A stretch of DNA of 64,000 nt, taken from NCBI GenBank assembly GCA_044507525.1, contig JBIQJM010000009.1, forward strand, positions 1 to 64,000, in the 5' to 3' direction. This document shows, in pieces, positions 26,449 to 33,466 of this stretch (positions are counted from its first letter, which is position 1; each line of letters starts with the position of its first letter). This DNA comes from Zeimonas sp044507525 (lineage in GTDB: Bacteria > Pseudomonadota > Gammaproteobacteria > Burkholderiales > Burkholderiaceae_E). A program made the position numbers and the translations under genes. The notes beneath the pieces are model-generated. The model worked only from the letters and a program-made list of their open reading frames with translations, made no database searches and was not told where the DNA came from.

Positions 26449-27422
26449 GCCGCGGCCCCCAGCATGCGGTTCTCCCTCCACCACTGCACGAGGCTGTCGA
26501 GGCCTTCGTGCAGGTCGACCCGTGCCTTGAACCCGAGCAGGCGCTCGGCATTTCCCGTGGAGGCGAGCCGGCGCGACACCGGGTTCACGCTGCGTTCGGG
26601 TCCATGCTCGGTGACCAGGTCGGCTCCCATCACCTCGAGCAGCGTGCGCGCCAGCTCGCGGAGCGAGGTCTCGACGCCGCTGCCCACGTTGAACACCTCG
26701 CCCACGTGCTCGGTGCGCAGCGCGAGCACGTTGGCACGGGCCACGTCCTCGACGTGGACGAAATCCATCGTCTGGTTGCCGTCGCCGAAGATGAGCGGCG
26801 GCTGGTTGCTGGCGATCCGCTCCATCCAGCGGATCAGCACCTCGGTGTACCGGCCGTGCAGGTCCATGCGCGGGCCGTACACGTTGAAGTAGCGCAGCGT
26901 CACGTACTCGAGCCCGTACATCGCGTGATACGCGCGCAGCATTCCCTCGAGGAAGGTCTTGGTCGCGCCGTACCAGGTCTGGTCGTTGTAGGGCGAATGC
27001 GACTCGGGCGTGGGAAAGACGTCGGCCAGCCCGTAGACCGACGCCGACGAGGCGGCGACCAGTCGCCCGACGCCTTCCTCGCGGGCCGCTTCGACGACGT
27101 TGAAGCTGCCGTCGCACATCACTTCCATCGCCTCGCGCGGATTCGCGGCGCAGGCGGTGATCCGCAACGCCGCCAGGTGGAGCACCGCGTCGACGCCCTG
27201 CATCGCGGTGCGCACGGCATCGGCGTCGCGCACGTCCGCGCGCACCACTGCGACGCGCGGGTCGATCAACGCGCGCTCGAGATTGCGCGAGCTGCCGCGA
27301 ACGAAGTTGTCCAGGACGACGATGCGCGCCGGAGCGTGCTCGCGCAGCAGCAGATCGATCGTCGTCGAGCCGATCAGCCCTGCCCCGCCCGTGACCAGAA
27401 TGTGCGCGCCGTCGATTTCCAC
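26445..27422 (-). CDS. NAD-dependent sugar epimerase/dehydratase (extended SDR)
   Basis: The 325-residue protein has the NAD-binding motif VTGGAGLIGS (10-19), HLAA near 93, SSASVYG near 126, and the catalytic YGATK tetrad near 150, followed by RYFNVYGPR and DFVHVEDVA. This is the UDP-glucose 4-epimerase-like class of extended short-chain dehydrogenases acting on nucleotide sugars. Epimerase versus dehydratase activity cannot be decided. It is coupled by a four-base overlap to a sugar aminotransferase, which argues that its product is a keto or epimerised sugar used there. Confidence 0.86.
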   Translation of the reverse strand: MEIDGAHILVTGGAGLIGSTTIDLLLREHAPARIVVLDNFVRGSSRNLERALIDPRVAVVRADVRDADAVRTAMQGVDAVLHLAALRITACAANPREAMEVMCDGSFNVVEAAREEGVGRLVAASSASVYGLADVFPTPESHSPYNDQTWYGATKTFLEGMLRAYHAMYGLEYVTLRYFNVYGPRMDLHGRYTEVLIRWMERIASNQPPLIFGDGNQTMDFVHVEDVARANVLALRTEHVGEVFNVGSGVETSLRELARTLLEVMGADLVTEHGPERSVNPVSRRLASTGNAERLLGFKARVDLHEGLDSLVQWWRENRMLGAAA

Positions 27423-27480
27423 GAGAGCTCCAGTGACTTGCCGCGTCTGCCCGCCCCGGTTCCGACCTCGTCGCGATCGA

Positions 27481-28797
27481 TCAGCCCGCTCCCTCGCATC
27501 GGAGGACCACCCACGCGGTGCGCGCGAGGATGCGCAGGTCCAGCCACAGCGAGCAGTTCTGCGCGTACTGGATGTCCATGCGGACCATGTCGTCGAAGGA
27601 AACCCGACTGCGCCCCGCGACCTGCCACAGGCCGGTGATGCCGGGCTTCACTTCGAGCACGCGCCTCAGGTGCCACGACTGGTAGTTCTCGGCTTCGTAC
27701 GGTATCGGCGGACGCGGCCCGACCAGGCTCATGTCGCCCCGGAGAACGTTCCAGAGCTGCGGCAGCTCGTCGATGCTCGTCCTGCGGATCCAGCGACCGA
27801 TGCGCGTGATCCTCGGATCGCCGTTCATCTTGTAGGCGAGACGGTCTTGCGCCTGCGTCGACTCCGAAACGAGGCGACCCTTGATCAGGTCCTCGACGTA
27901 GTTGCGATGAGCGTCCTCCGGCGCGCCGACGCGCATCGAGCGGAACTTGAAGAAGACGAAGGGAACGCCGCCCTTGCCGAGCCGCAGCTGGCGGAAGATC
28001 ACCGGCCCCGGCGACGCGTAGCGGATCGCGACCGCGGTGGCGAAGAGGATCGGCGCAGCCAGCAGCAGGAGTACGAAGGCGCCCACGACGTCGATCGTGC
28101 GCTTGAGGGCATAGCCGCCCGTGGCGCGGATCGAGCCGTCGACGTGCTCGTGCGTCGCGAACGCCGGCAAGCGATCGTATTCCTCGAGGAGCGGCTCGAG
28201 CCGATCGTCGGGATAGGTTGCACTGCGGCTCGAGTAGCAGATGCCCCAGGACGATCGCAGGCGTTGGTTGAACTGGCGGGTACCGTCCGCGGTCGTCTCG
28301 GGAAGCAGGAGGGCGAACACGTCTTCCGCCAGCCTTGCCAGGTAGTCGGTCTCGCGCTTGCGCGCCTGCAGGCGTCGCGCGAAGGACGCGATGGTCGCGG
28401 CTCGTCGCGGCCCGCCGGCGTCCACGCGGAACAGCATCAGCGACAACGGCCCGTGCGAGCGGTCGGCACGCCGCTTCTCGAGCTGAAGCAGGCGCACGAA
28501 GGAAGACTCGGAGAGGATCGGCGACGCGTCGCTCGCGTCGACGTCGGCCGGGGGCTCGGGTGCGCTGGCCGGGCGCCGCGCGCCGCGGCGGCACTTCACG
28601 GCACGAGGCCGCGGCCGGCGGGCACGCAGGAGCTGGAGGATTGCTTCCTCGGGCTCGACCTCGGGCGTTGCCTCGCCCGCGTCGATGCCGCCCAACGAGT
28701 CGAGCACCGGGACAGGGACGTCCGTGATGCCCGATGCGCCTACGGAAGCGTCCACTCCCGTGTCGGGGCCGAAGTCGCCGGCGAACCGTGAGATCAC
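27481..28797 (-). CDS. Polyprenyl-phosphate sugar-1-phosphate transferase with degenerate GGDEF-like N-terminal domain
   Basis: The 438-residue protein has a C-terminal bacterial sugar transferase domain (about 228-435). It consists of LKRTIDVVGA, one membrane helix at 235-258, GPVIFRQLRLGKGG, FKFRSMR, RRTSIDELPQLWNVL with the Asp-Glu pair 343-344, and SLVGPRPP. It initiates repeat-unit synthesis by moving a sugar phosphate onto undecaprenyl phosphate. The usual four-helix N-terminus and CoA-binding-like domain of WcaJ/WbaP proteins is missing. Residues 97-185 instead resemble a GGDEF fold without the GGDEF signature. The start is GTG at 28797 with GGAG six bases upstream; longer ATG reading is unsupported. 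It is divergent from the amino-sugar operon. Confidence 0.85.
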   Translation of the reverse strand: MISRFAGDFGPDTGVDASVGASGITDVPVPVLDSLGGIDAGEATPEVEPEEAILQLLRARRPRPRAVKCRRGARRPASAPEPPADVDASDASPILSESSFVRLLQLEKRRADRSHGPLSLMLFRVDAGGPRRAATIASFARRLQARKRETDYLARLAEDVFALLLPETTADGTRQFNQRLRSSWGICYSSRSATYPDDRLEPLLEEYDRLPAFATHEHVDGSIRATGGYALKRTIDVVGAFVLLLLAAPILFATAVAIRYASPGPVIFRQLRLGKGGVPFVFFKFRSMRVGAPEDAHRNYVEDLIKGRLVSESTQAQDRLAYKMNGDPRITRIGRWIRRTSIDELPQLWNVLRGDMSLVGPRPPIPYEAENYQSWHLRRVLEVKPGITGLWQVAGRSRVSFDDMVRMDIQYAQNCSLWLDLRILARTAWVVLRCEGAG

Positions 28798-29084
28798 AGT
28801 CCTCTCCCCGCCCTGCTCTTGCGACGGATTGGATACCGCCCGCACCCCGCAAGTCAAGACGATCGAAGACCGCGCCCGGCTGCATCGCTCGTGCGCGCGC
28901 AAGTCGTTGCCGGACAAGGATTCGGTATCGCGAAACGGGCATTGATCCGAGCAAAGCGAAGGGTCTTTGCAGGACGTCGATCGACCTCCTGTTGTAAGCG
29001 CCCTCGTTCAGGAGCAGCATGGACACCGCGATCCGACAGCGTCGACGCACACGACGTCGAACCAATCCAGCAGGAGCGGGCGCG
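28798..29084. other. Divergent promoter region between sugar transferase and amino-sugar operon
   Basis: A 287-base gap between two divergently transcribed polysaccharide operons. It should hold both promoters. No consensus sigma70 pair or sigma54 element could be picked with confidence. GGAG eight to nine bases before 29085 is the ribosome site for the acetyltransferase gene. Confidence 0.4.
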
Positions 29085-29564
29085 ATGCCAATCACGGACG
29101 ACGTGCGACTCGGCTCCGGCGTGCGCATCTTCCAGCCGTCGCTGGTCAACCTCTACGGGTGCTCCATCGGCGACGACACGCGCATCGGCGCCTTCGTCGA
29201 GATCCAGAAGAACGCGTCGATCGGTGCGCGCTGCAAGATCTCCTCGCACGCGTTCCTCTGCGAGGGCGTCACCGTCGAGGACGAAGTGTTCGTCGGCCAC
29301 GGCGTGATGTTCACGAACGACCGCACGCCGCGCGCAACCAACGCCGACGGCAGCCTGCAGGGCGAGGCCGACTGGCGGCTGGTCCCGACCCGCGTGCGCC
29401 GCCGCGCGTCGATCGGAAGCAACGCGACGATCCTGGCCGGCATCACGGTCGGCGAGTCGTCGCTCGTCGGCGCCGGTGCCGTCGTCACGCGCGACGTCCC
29501 CGATTTCGCGATCGTCGCGGGCGTTCCGGCGCAGGTCATCGGAGACACGCGCGAACGCCATTGA
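29085..29564 (+). CDS. WbpD-like UDP-amino-sugar N-acetyltransferase (left-handed beta-helix)
   Basis: The 159-residue protein is almost entirely hexapeptide repeats (IGDDTRIGAFVEIQ, IGARCKISS, VTVEDEVFVGHG, then FTNDRTPRA, IGSNATILAGITVG, VGAGAVVTRDVPD). The loop FTNDRTPRA and the VTRDVPDFAIVAGVPA ending match the WbpD/WlbB family. That family acetylates the 3-amino group of UDP-2-acetamido-3-amino-2,3-dideoxy-glucuronic acid with acetyl-CoA. The context, immediately upstream of a Gfo/Idh oxidoreductase and a WbpE-like aminotransferase, supports this. ATG at 29085 has a good ribosome site; an earlier ATG at 29019 would add a basic tail not found in the family. Confidence 0.83.
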   Translation: MPITDDVRLGSGVRIFQPSLVNLYGCSIGDDTRIGAFVEIQKNASIGARCKISSHAFLCEGVTVEDEVFVGHGVMFTNDRTPRATNADGSLQGEADWRLVPTRVRRRASIGSNATILAGITVGESSLVGAGAVVTRDVPDFAIVAGVPAQVIGDTRERH

Positions 29565-29630
29565 TCGGTTCCGATACCAGCATGGCCATCGGGTCGCCGC
29601 AGCAGCGACCCGGATCGAAGGGGAGGCATC

Positions 29631-30656
29631 ATGGTCGCGATCGGAGTCATCGGCTACGGGTACTGGGGTCCGAACCTCGTCCGCAACTTTCACGAAGCCA
29701 GCGACGCACGCGTCGTCGCGGTCTCCGACCTCGACGGGGTGAAGCTCGAAGCGGTCTGTCGTCGATACCCGACGATCCGCACGACGACCGACTTCCGCGA
29801 GCTGCTCAACGACACGTCGATCGACGCGATCGCCGTGGCGACGCCGGTGCGAACGCACTTCGAGCTGGGCATGGCGGCGCTCGCCGCGGGCAAGCACCTG
29901 TGGATGGAAAAGCCGATGACCGAGACGCCCGACCAGGCGCGACGCCTGCTCGACGAGGCGCGCCGGCGCGGGCGCGTCCTCATCGTCGACCACACCTTCG
30001 TCTACACCGACGCGGTGCGCAAGATCTCGGAGCTCATCCGCGGCGGAGACCTCGGCCGCATCTACTACTACGATTCGATGCGGATCAATCTCGGCCTCTT
30101 CCAGCGGGACGTGAGCGTGGTCGCAGACCTCGCGGTGCACGACTTCTCGATCCTCGACTACCTGCTCGACGAGCATCCGGTTGCGGTGTCGGCGAGCGGC
30201 ATCAACCACTTCCCCGGCACGCCGGAGAACCTCGCCTACGTCGCGCTCTTCTACGACTCGGGAACGATCGCGCACATCAACGTGAGCTGGCTCGCCCCGG
30301 TCAAGCTGCGCCAGATCCTGATCGGCGGGAGCCGCCGCATGGTCAAGTACGACGACCTCGAGCCGAGCGAGAAGATCAAGGTCTACGACAAGGGCGTCGA
30401 CTACACCGACGACCCCGAGCGCATCTTCGAGATGCGCATCGGCTACCGCACCGGCGACATGTGGGCGCCGAAGCTGGGGTTGCGCGAAGCGCTCGGCGTC
30501 GAGGCCGAGCACTTCGCCGACTGCGTCCACAACGGAACGCTCCCCGATACCGACGCCGAGCTCGGCCTGCACGTCGTCGAGCTGATCGAGGCTGCCAATC
30601 TGTCGATGCGCAGGCGCGGCGAGACCGTACAGATCCGGCGGGAGCATGCGCGATGA
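29631..30656 (+). CDS. Gfo/Idh/MocA-family sugar-nucleotide oxidoreductase (WbpB/WlbA-like role)
   Basis: The 341-residue protein has an N-terminal dinucleotide-binding motif VIGYGYWGPNLV (residues 6-17), the family EKP motif (MEKPMTE near 90), and a substrate-domain segment DLAVHDFSILDYLL near 165 with the usual Asp/His pair. By position it would oxidise C3 of UDP-GlcNAc-uronate so the next enzyme can aminate it. Homologues of this exact type occur in many polysaccharide loci and are sometimes named generically, so the WbpB assignment is inference. Its stop overlaps the aminotransferase ATG (ATGA at 30653-30656). Confidence 0.84.
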   Translation: MVAIGVIGYGYWGPNLVRNFHEASDARVVAVSDLDGVKLEAVCRRYPTIRTTTDFRELLNDTSIDAIAVATPVRTHFELGMAALAAGKHLWMEKPMTETPDQARRLLDEARRRGRVLIVDHTFVYTDAVRKISELIRGGDLGRIYYYDSMRINLGLFQRDVSVVADLAVHDFSILDYLLDEHPVAVSASGINHFPGTPENLAYVALFYDSGTIAHINVSWLAPVKLRQILIGGSRRMVKYDDLEPSEKIKVYDKGVDYTDDPERIFEMRIGYRTGDMWAPKLGLREALGVEAEHFADCVHNGTLPDTDAELGLHVVELIEAANLSMRRRGETVQIRREHAR

Positions 30657-31774
30657 TTCCCTTCGTCGACCTGAAGGCGCAGTACGCGTCGATCCGCGAG
30701 GAGATCGCTCCGGCGATCTGCGGCGTGCTCGAGCGTTGCCAGTTCGTTCTCGGCAGCGAAGTCGCCGCCTTCGAGGCCGAGTTCGCCGCGTACTGCGGCA
30801 CGGCGCACGGCGTCGGCGTGAACACGGGCACGAGCGCGCTGCACCTCGCGCTCCTGGCCGCCGGCATCGGACGCGGCGACGAAGTCATCACCGTGCCCTT
30901 CACCTTCGTGGCGACGGTTTCGGCGATCGACTACGTCGGCGCCACGCCGGTGTTCGTCGACATCGATCCGCGCAGCTTCACGATCGACGTCGAGCGGATC
31001 GAAGCGGCGATCACGTCCAGGACGAAGGCGATCCTGCCCGTGCATCTCTACGGAATGCCCGCCGAGATGGATCCGATCCTCGACATCGCGCGCCGGCACG
31101 GCCTGCTCGTCATCGAGGACGCGGCACAGGCGCACGGCGCCGAGTACAAGGGTCGGCGCGTCGGCGGCATCGGCGACATGGGCTGCTTCAGCTTCTACCC
31201 GGGCAAGAACCTGGGCGCCTACGGCGAGGGCGGCATGGTCACCACCGACGATGCCGGCTACGCGCGCCGGATCCGCATGCTGCGCGACTGGGGGGCGGAA
31301 CGGAAGTACGAGCACGTGATGAAGGGCTTCAACTTCCGCCTCGAGGAACTCCAGGCCGCGGTGCTCCGGGTGAAGTTGCGGCACCTCGAATCGTGGACCG
31401 AAGCGCGACGCCGTGCTGCCGCGTGCTACGACGAACTGCTCGACGCGAGCAGCGTGCAGCGGGCGCCGATCCCCGCGTATGCGCGCCACGTGCACCACAT
31501 CTACGCGATCCGCACGCCCGGGCGCTCCGCGTGGCAGGCCGCGCTCGCCGCCGACGGGATCCACACCGGAATCCACTACCCGACGCCCGTGCACCTGCTG
31601 CCCGCGTTCTCCGAGCTGGGGGGCAGGCCCGGCCAGTTCCCGCACGCCGAGCGCGCGGCGAACGAAGTGCTGTCGCTGCCGATGTTCGCCGAGTTGGCGC
31701 CCGAGCAGTGTCGGCGCGTGGCGCACCGAATCCTCGACCTGGCGACGTCGCCGGCGGGAAGCTCCCCGGCCTAG
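30653..31774 (+). CDS. DegT/DnrJ aminotransferase, WbpE-like
   Basis: The 373-residue enzyme starts MIPFVDLKAQY, the standard start of WbpE/WlbC-type proteins. It has GTSALHLAL at 59-67, EDAAQAHGA with Asp156, and Lys185 in FYPGKNLGAYGEGG for the PLP Schiff base. It would aminate the 3-keto group of the UDP-uronic acid produced by the preceding gene, using glutamate. Start and coupling are supported by the four-base overlap with the oxidoreductase gene. Together with 6088 (WbpA-like) and 29085 (WbpD-like) it completes UDP-GlcNAc(3NAc)A synthesis. Confidence 0.87.
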   Translation: MIPFVDLKAQYASIREEIAPAICGVLERCQFVLGSEVAAFEAEFAAYCGTAHGVGVNTGTSALHLALLAAGIGRGDEVITVPFTFVATVSAIDYVGATPVFVDIDPRSFTIDVERIEAAITSRTKAILPVHLYGMPAEMDPILDIARRHGLLVIEDAAQAHGAEYKGRRVGGIGDMGCFSFYPGKNLGAYGEGGMVTTDDAGYARRIRMLRDWGAERKYEHVMKGFNFRLEELQAAVLRVKLRHLESWTEARRRAAACYDELLDASSVQRAPIPAYARHVHHIYAIRTPGRSAWQAALAADGIHTGIHYPTPVHLLPAFSELGGRPGQFPHAERAANEVLSLPMFAELAPEQCRRVAHRILDLATSPAGSSPA

Positions 31775-31784
31775 GCGGGCGGCG

Positions 31785-32417
31785 ATGTCGTCGGCCGAGC
31801 CGCTCCTGCTCTTTCCGTGCAACGGCAATGCGGTCGAGGCGCTCGACTGCCTCGGCGAGTCCTGGCACGTGCTGGGTTTCGTCGACGACACGCCCGCGAA
31901 GCAGGGAACGCTCGTGCACCGCCACCCGGTCCACGGCCGCGAAGCCTTCGAACGATGGCCCGAGGCCCGCGTGCTCGCGGTCCCCGGCGGACCGGCCTCG
32001 TTTCGCCGACGCCGCAGGCTGATCGAAGGGCTCGGCGTCGCCCGCGACCGCTACGCACGCGTGCTGCACCCTGCCGCGCGCGTGTCGGCGCTCGCCGCGG
32101 TAGGCACCAACGTGCTGCTGATGGCCGGCGTCGTCGTCACCAGCAATGCCACGATCGGCGACCACGTCTGCATCCTGCCCAACACCGTCGTGCATCACGA
32201 TGCGAGCATCGGCGACCACGCGCTCGTCGGCTCCAACGTGACGATCGCCGGCAGCGTCGCCGTCGAGGAGAACTGCTACATCGGCAGCGGCACCAGCATC
32301 ATGAACGGCGTCCGGATCGGAGCAGGCGCGCTGGTCGGGCTAGGCAGCGTCGTCCTGCGCGACGTGGCACCCGGCGCGACCGTCGTCGGCGTGCCCGCGC
32401 GGGCGATCCGGCCGTGA
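31785..32417 (+). CDS. PglD/NeuD-like sugar O/N-acetyltransferase
   Basis: The 210-residue protein has the two-part PglD architecture. An N-terminal Rossmann-like domain (LLLFPCNGNAVEAL, VLGFVDDTP) binds the UDP-sugar. C-terminal hexapeptide repeats follow from about residue 100 (GTNVLLMAGVVVTSNATIGDHV, ILPNTVVHHDASIGDHALVGSNVTIAG given as a region at 128-155). HHD contains the catalytic His, and the end reads VLRDVAPGATVVGVPARAI. Such enzymes acetylate 4-amino sugars before polymer assembly. It follows the WbpE-like gene by 10 bases and ends the plus-strand operon. Which aminotransferase supplies its substrate is uncertain. Confidence 0.84.
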   Translation: MSSAEPLLLFPCNGNAVEALDCLGESWHVLGFVDDTPAKQGTLVHRHPVHGREAFERWPEARVLAVPGGPASFRRRRRLIEGLGVARDRYARVLHPAARVSALAAVGTNVLLMAGVVVTSNATIGDHVCILPNTVVHHDASIGDHALVGSNVTIAGSVAVEENCYIGSGTSIMNGVRIGAGALVGLGSVVLRDVAPGATVVGVPARAIRP

Positions 32418-32475
32418 CGTCTCCCGGGTGAACCGCTTCGCGCTGCGTCGGGAGCGACGGCAGCCGGTATCGCGT

Positions 32476-32898
32476 TCAGCGCAGCACCTCGAGCGCGCGC
32501 TCGAGCTCCGCGCGGATCGCGTCCAGGTCGACACCCGGCGCGGCGGTGCCGCCCACCGGAGCCGGCGACGCGGCGACGGTCGTGCCCTCCGCGGCTGCCG
32601 CCTCCTCGCCGCGCTTGCCCGTCTGCTGCGCCTCGCCCAGCCGATTGCGCGCGCCGCTGATGGTGAAGCCCTGTTCGTACAGCAGATCGCGGATGCGCCG
32701 CACCAGCAGCACTTCGTGGTGCTGGTAGTAGCGCCGGTTGCCGCGCCGCTTCATCGGACGCAGCTGCGTGAACTCCTGCTCCCAGTAGCGCAGCACGTGC
32801 GGCTTGACGCCGCACAGCTCGCTCACTTCGCCGATCGTGAAATAACGCTTCGCGGGAATCGGCGGCAACACTGCCTTCGTATCGGTCTTGTTCTGCAT
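32476..32898 (-). CDS. MerR-type transcriptional regulator
   Basis: The 140-residue protein has a winged-helix MerR N-terminal domain from residue 18 (KRYFTIGEVSELCGVKPHVLRYWE). RRYY and RIRDLLYEQGFTISGARNRL follow, then an Ala/Pro-rich linker and a short helical tail. No effector domain or metal-binding cysteines are visible. The gene follows ihfA on the same strand with 32 bases between, the conserved position of this short MerR gene in proteobacteria; its regulon is not established. The start ATG is at 32898, since the longer reading would overlap ihfA. Confidence 0.85.
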   Translation of the reverse strand: MQNKTDTKAVLPPIPAKRYFTIGEVSELCGVKPHVLRYWEQEFTQLRPMKRRGNRRYYQHHEVLLVRRIRDLLYEQGFTISGARNRLGEAQQTGKRGEEAAAAEGTTVAASPAPVGGTAAPGVDLDAIRAELERALEVLR

Positions 32899-32930
32899 CG
32901 TGTGCCGTGCCGGACGCGCGTCGGGCGACC

Positions 32931-33440
32931 TCAGGATTCGGTACCCTCGATCTGCGACTTCAGCTTCTGGCTGGCGTGGAAGGTGACCACGCGGCGCGCC
33001 GAGATCGGGATTTCCTCGCCGGTCTTCGGATTGCGCCCGGGGCGCTGCGGCTTGTCGCGCAGCTGGAAGTTGCCGAAACCGGAGAGCTTCACGCACCCGC
33101 CGCGCTCGAGCGCGCCACGGATCTCGTCGAAGAAGGTCTCGACCATGTCCTTCGCTTCGCGCTTGTTCAGCCCGACGCGTTCGAAGAGCATCTCGGCGAG
33201 TTCGGCCTTGGTGAGCGTGAAGCTCTCGCCGGGTGCAGCCGGCTGCACACCGCCGTCGGCAGACGTCGCGGACGGGGACGCCGCCTCGGCGTGAGCGGCG
33301 GACGCGTACGGTGCGGGCGTCGGCGACGGCGAGCGCGGCGCGAGCGCCCGGGCTTGCAGGGGGTCGGCGTTCGGTACGACGGACGCTTCGCTGCGATGGT
33401 CCGGGACCGCGTGGCCGAACGGGATCATCGTTTCCGCCAT
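32931..33440 (-). CDS. ihfA: Integration host factor subunit alpha with long N-terminal extension
   Basis: The C-terminal 96 residues (from about 74) are a standard IhfA. They contain LTKAELAEMLF, GLNKREAKDMVE, KLSGFGNFQLRDKPQRPGRNPKTGEEIPI and RRVVTFHASQKLK; the PGRNPKTG arm contains the proline that intercalates DNA. IhfA pairs with IhfB and bends DNA at WATCAANNNNTTR sites. The first ~73 residues are an Ala/Pro/Ser-rich low-complexity extension, far longer than in E. coli IhfA (99 residues). An internal GTG (33248) could give a near-normal length but has no ribosome site. It follows pheT by 26 bases, as in the conserved pheST-ihfA operon. Confidence 0.9.
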   Translation of the reverse strand: MAETMIPFGHAVPDHRSEASVVPNADPLQARALAPRSPSPTPAPYASAAHAEAASPSATSADGGVQPAAPGESFTLTKAELAEMLFERVGLNKREAKDMVETFFDEIRGALERGGCVKLSGFGNFQLRDKPQRPGRNPKTGEEIPISARRVVTFHASQKLKSQIEGTES

Positions 33441-33466
33441 CGTTCTCGAATCTGCGTGGAATTCGG

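Noticed and set aside
28860..28990. Search for a sigma54 (-24/-12) promoter in the divergent polysaccharide region
   Set aside because: No TGGCAC-N5-TTGC match; calling one would be forced.
1..32400. Exosortase/PEP-CTERM association
   Set aside because: No exosortase-like membrane protein or PEP-CTERM sorting tail was seen in the window.
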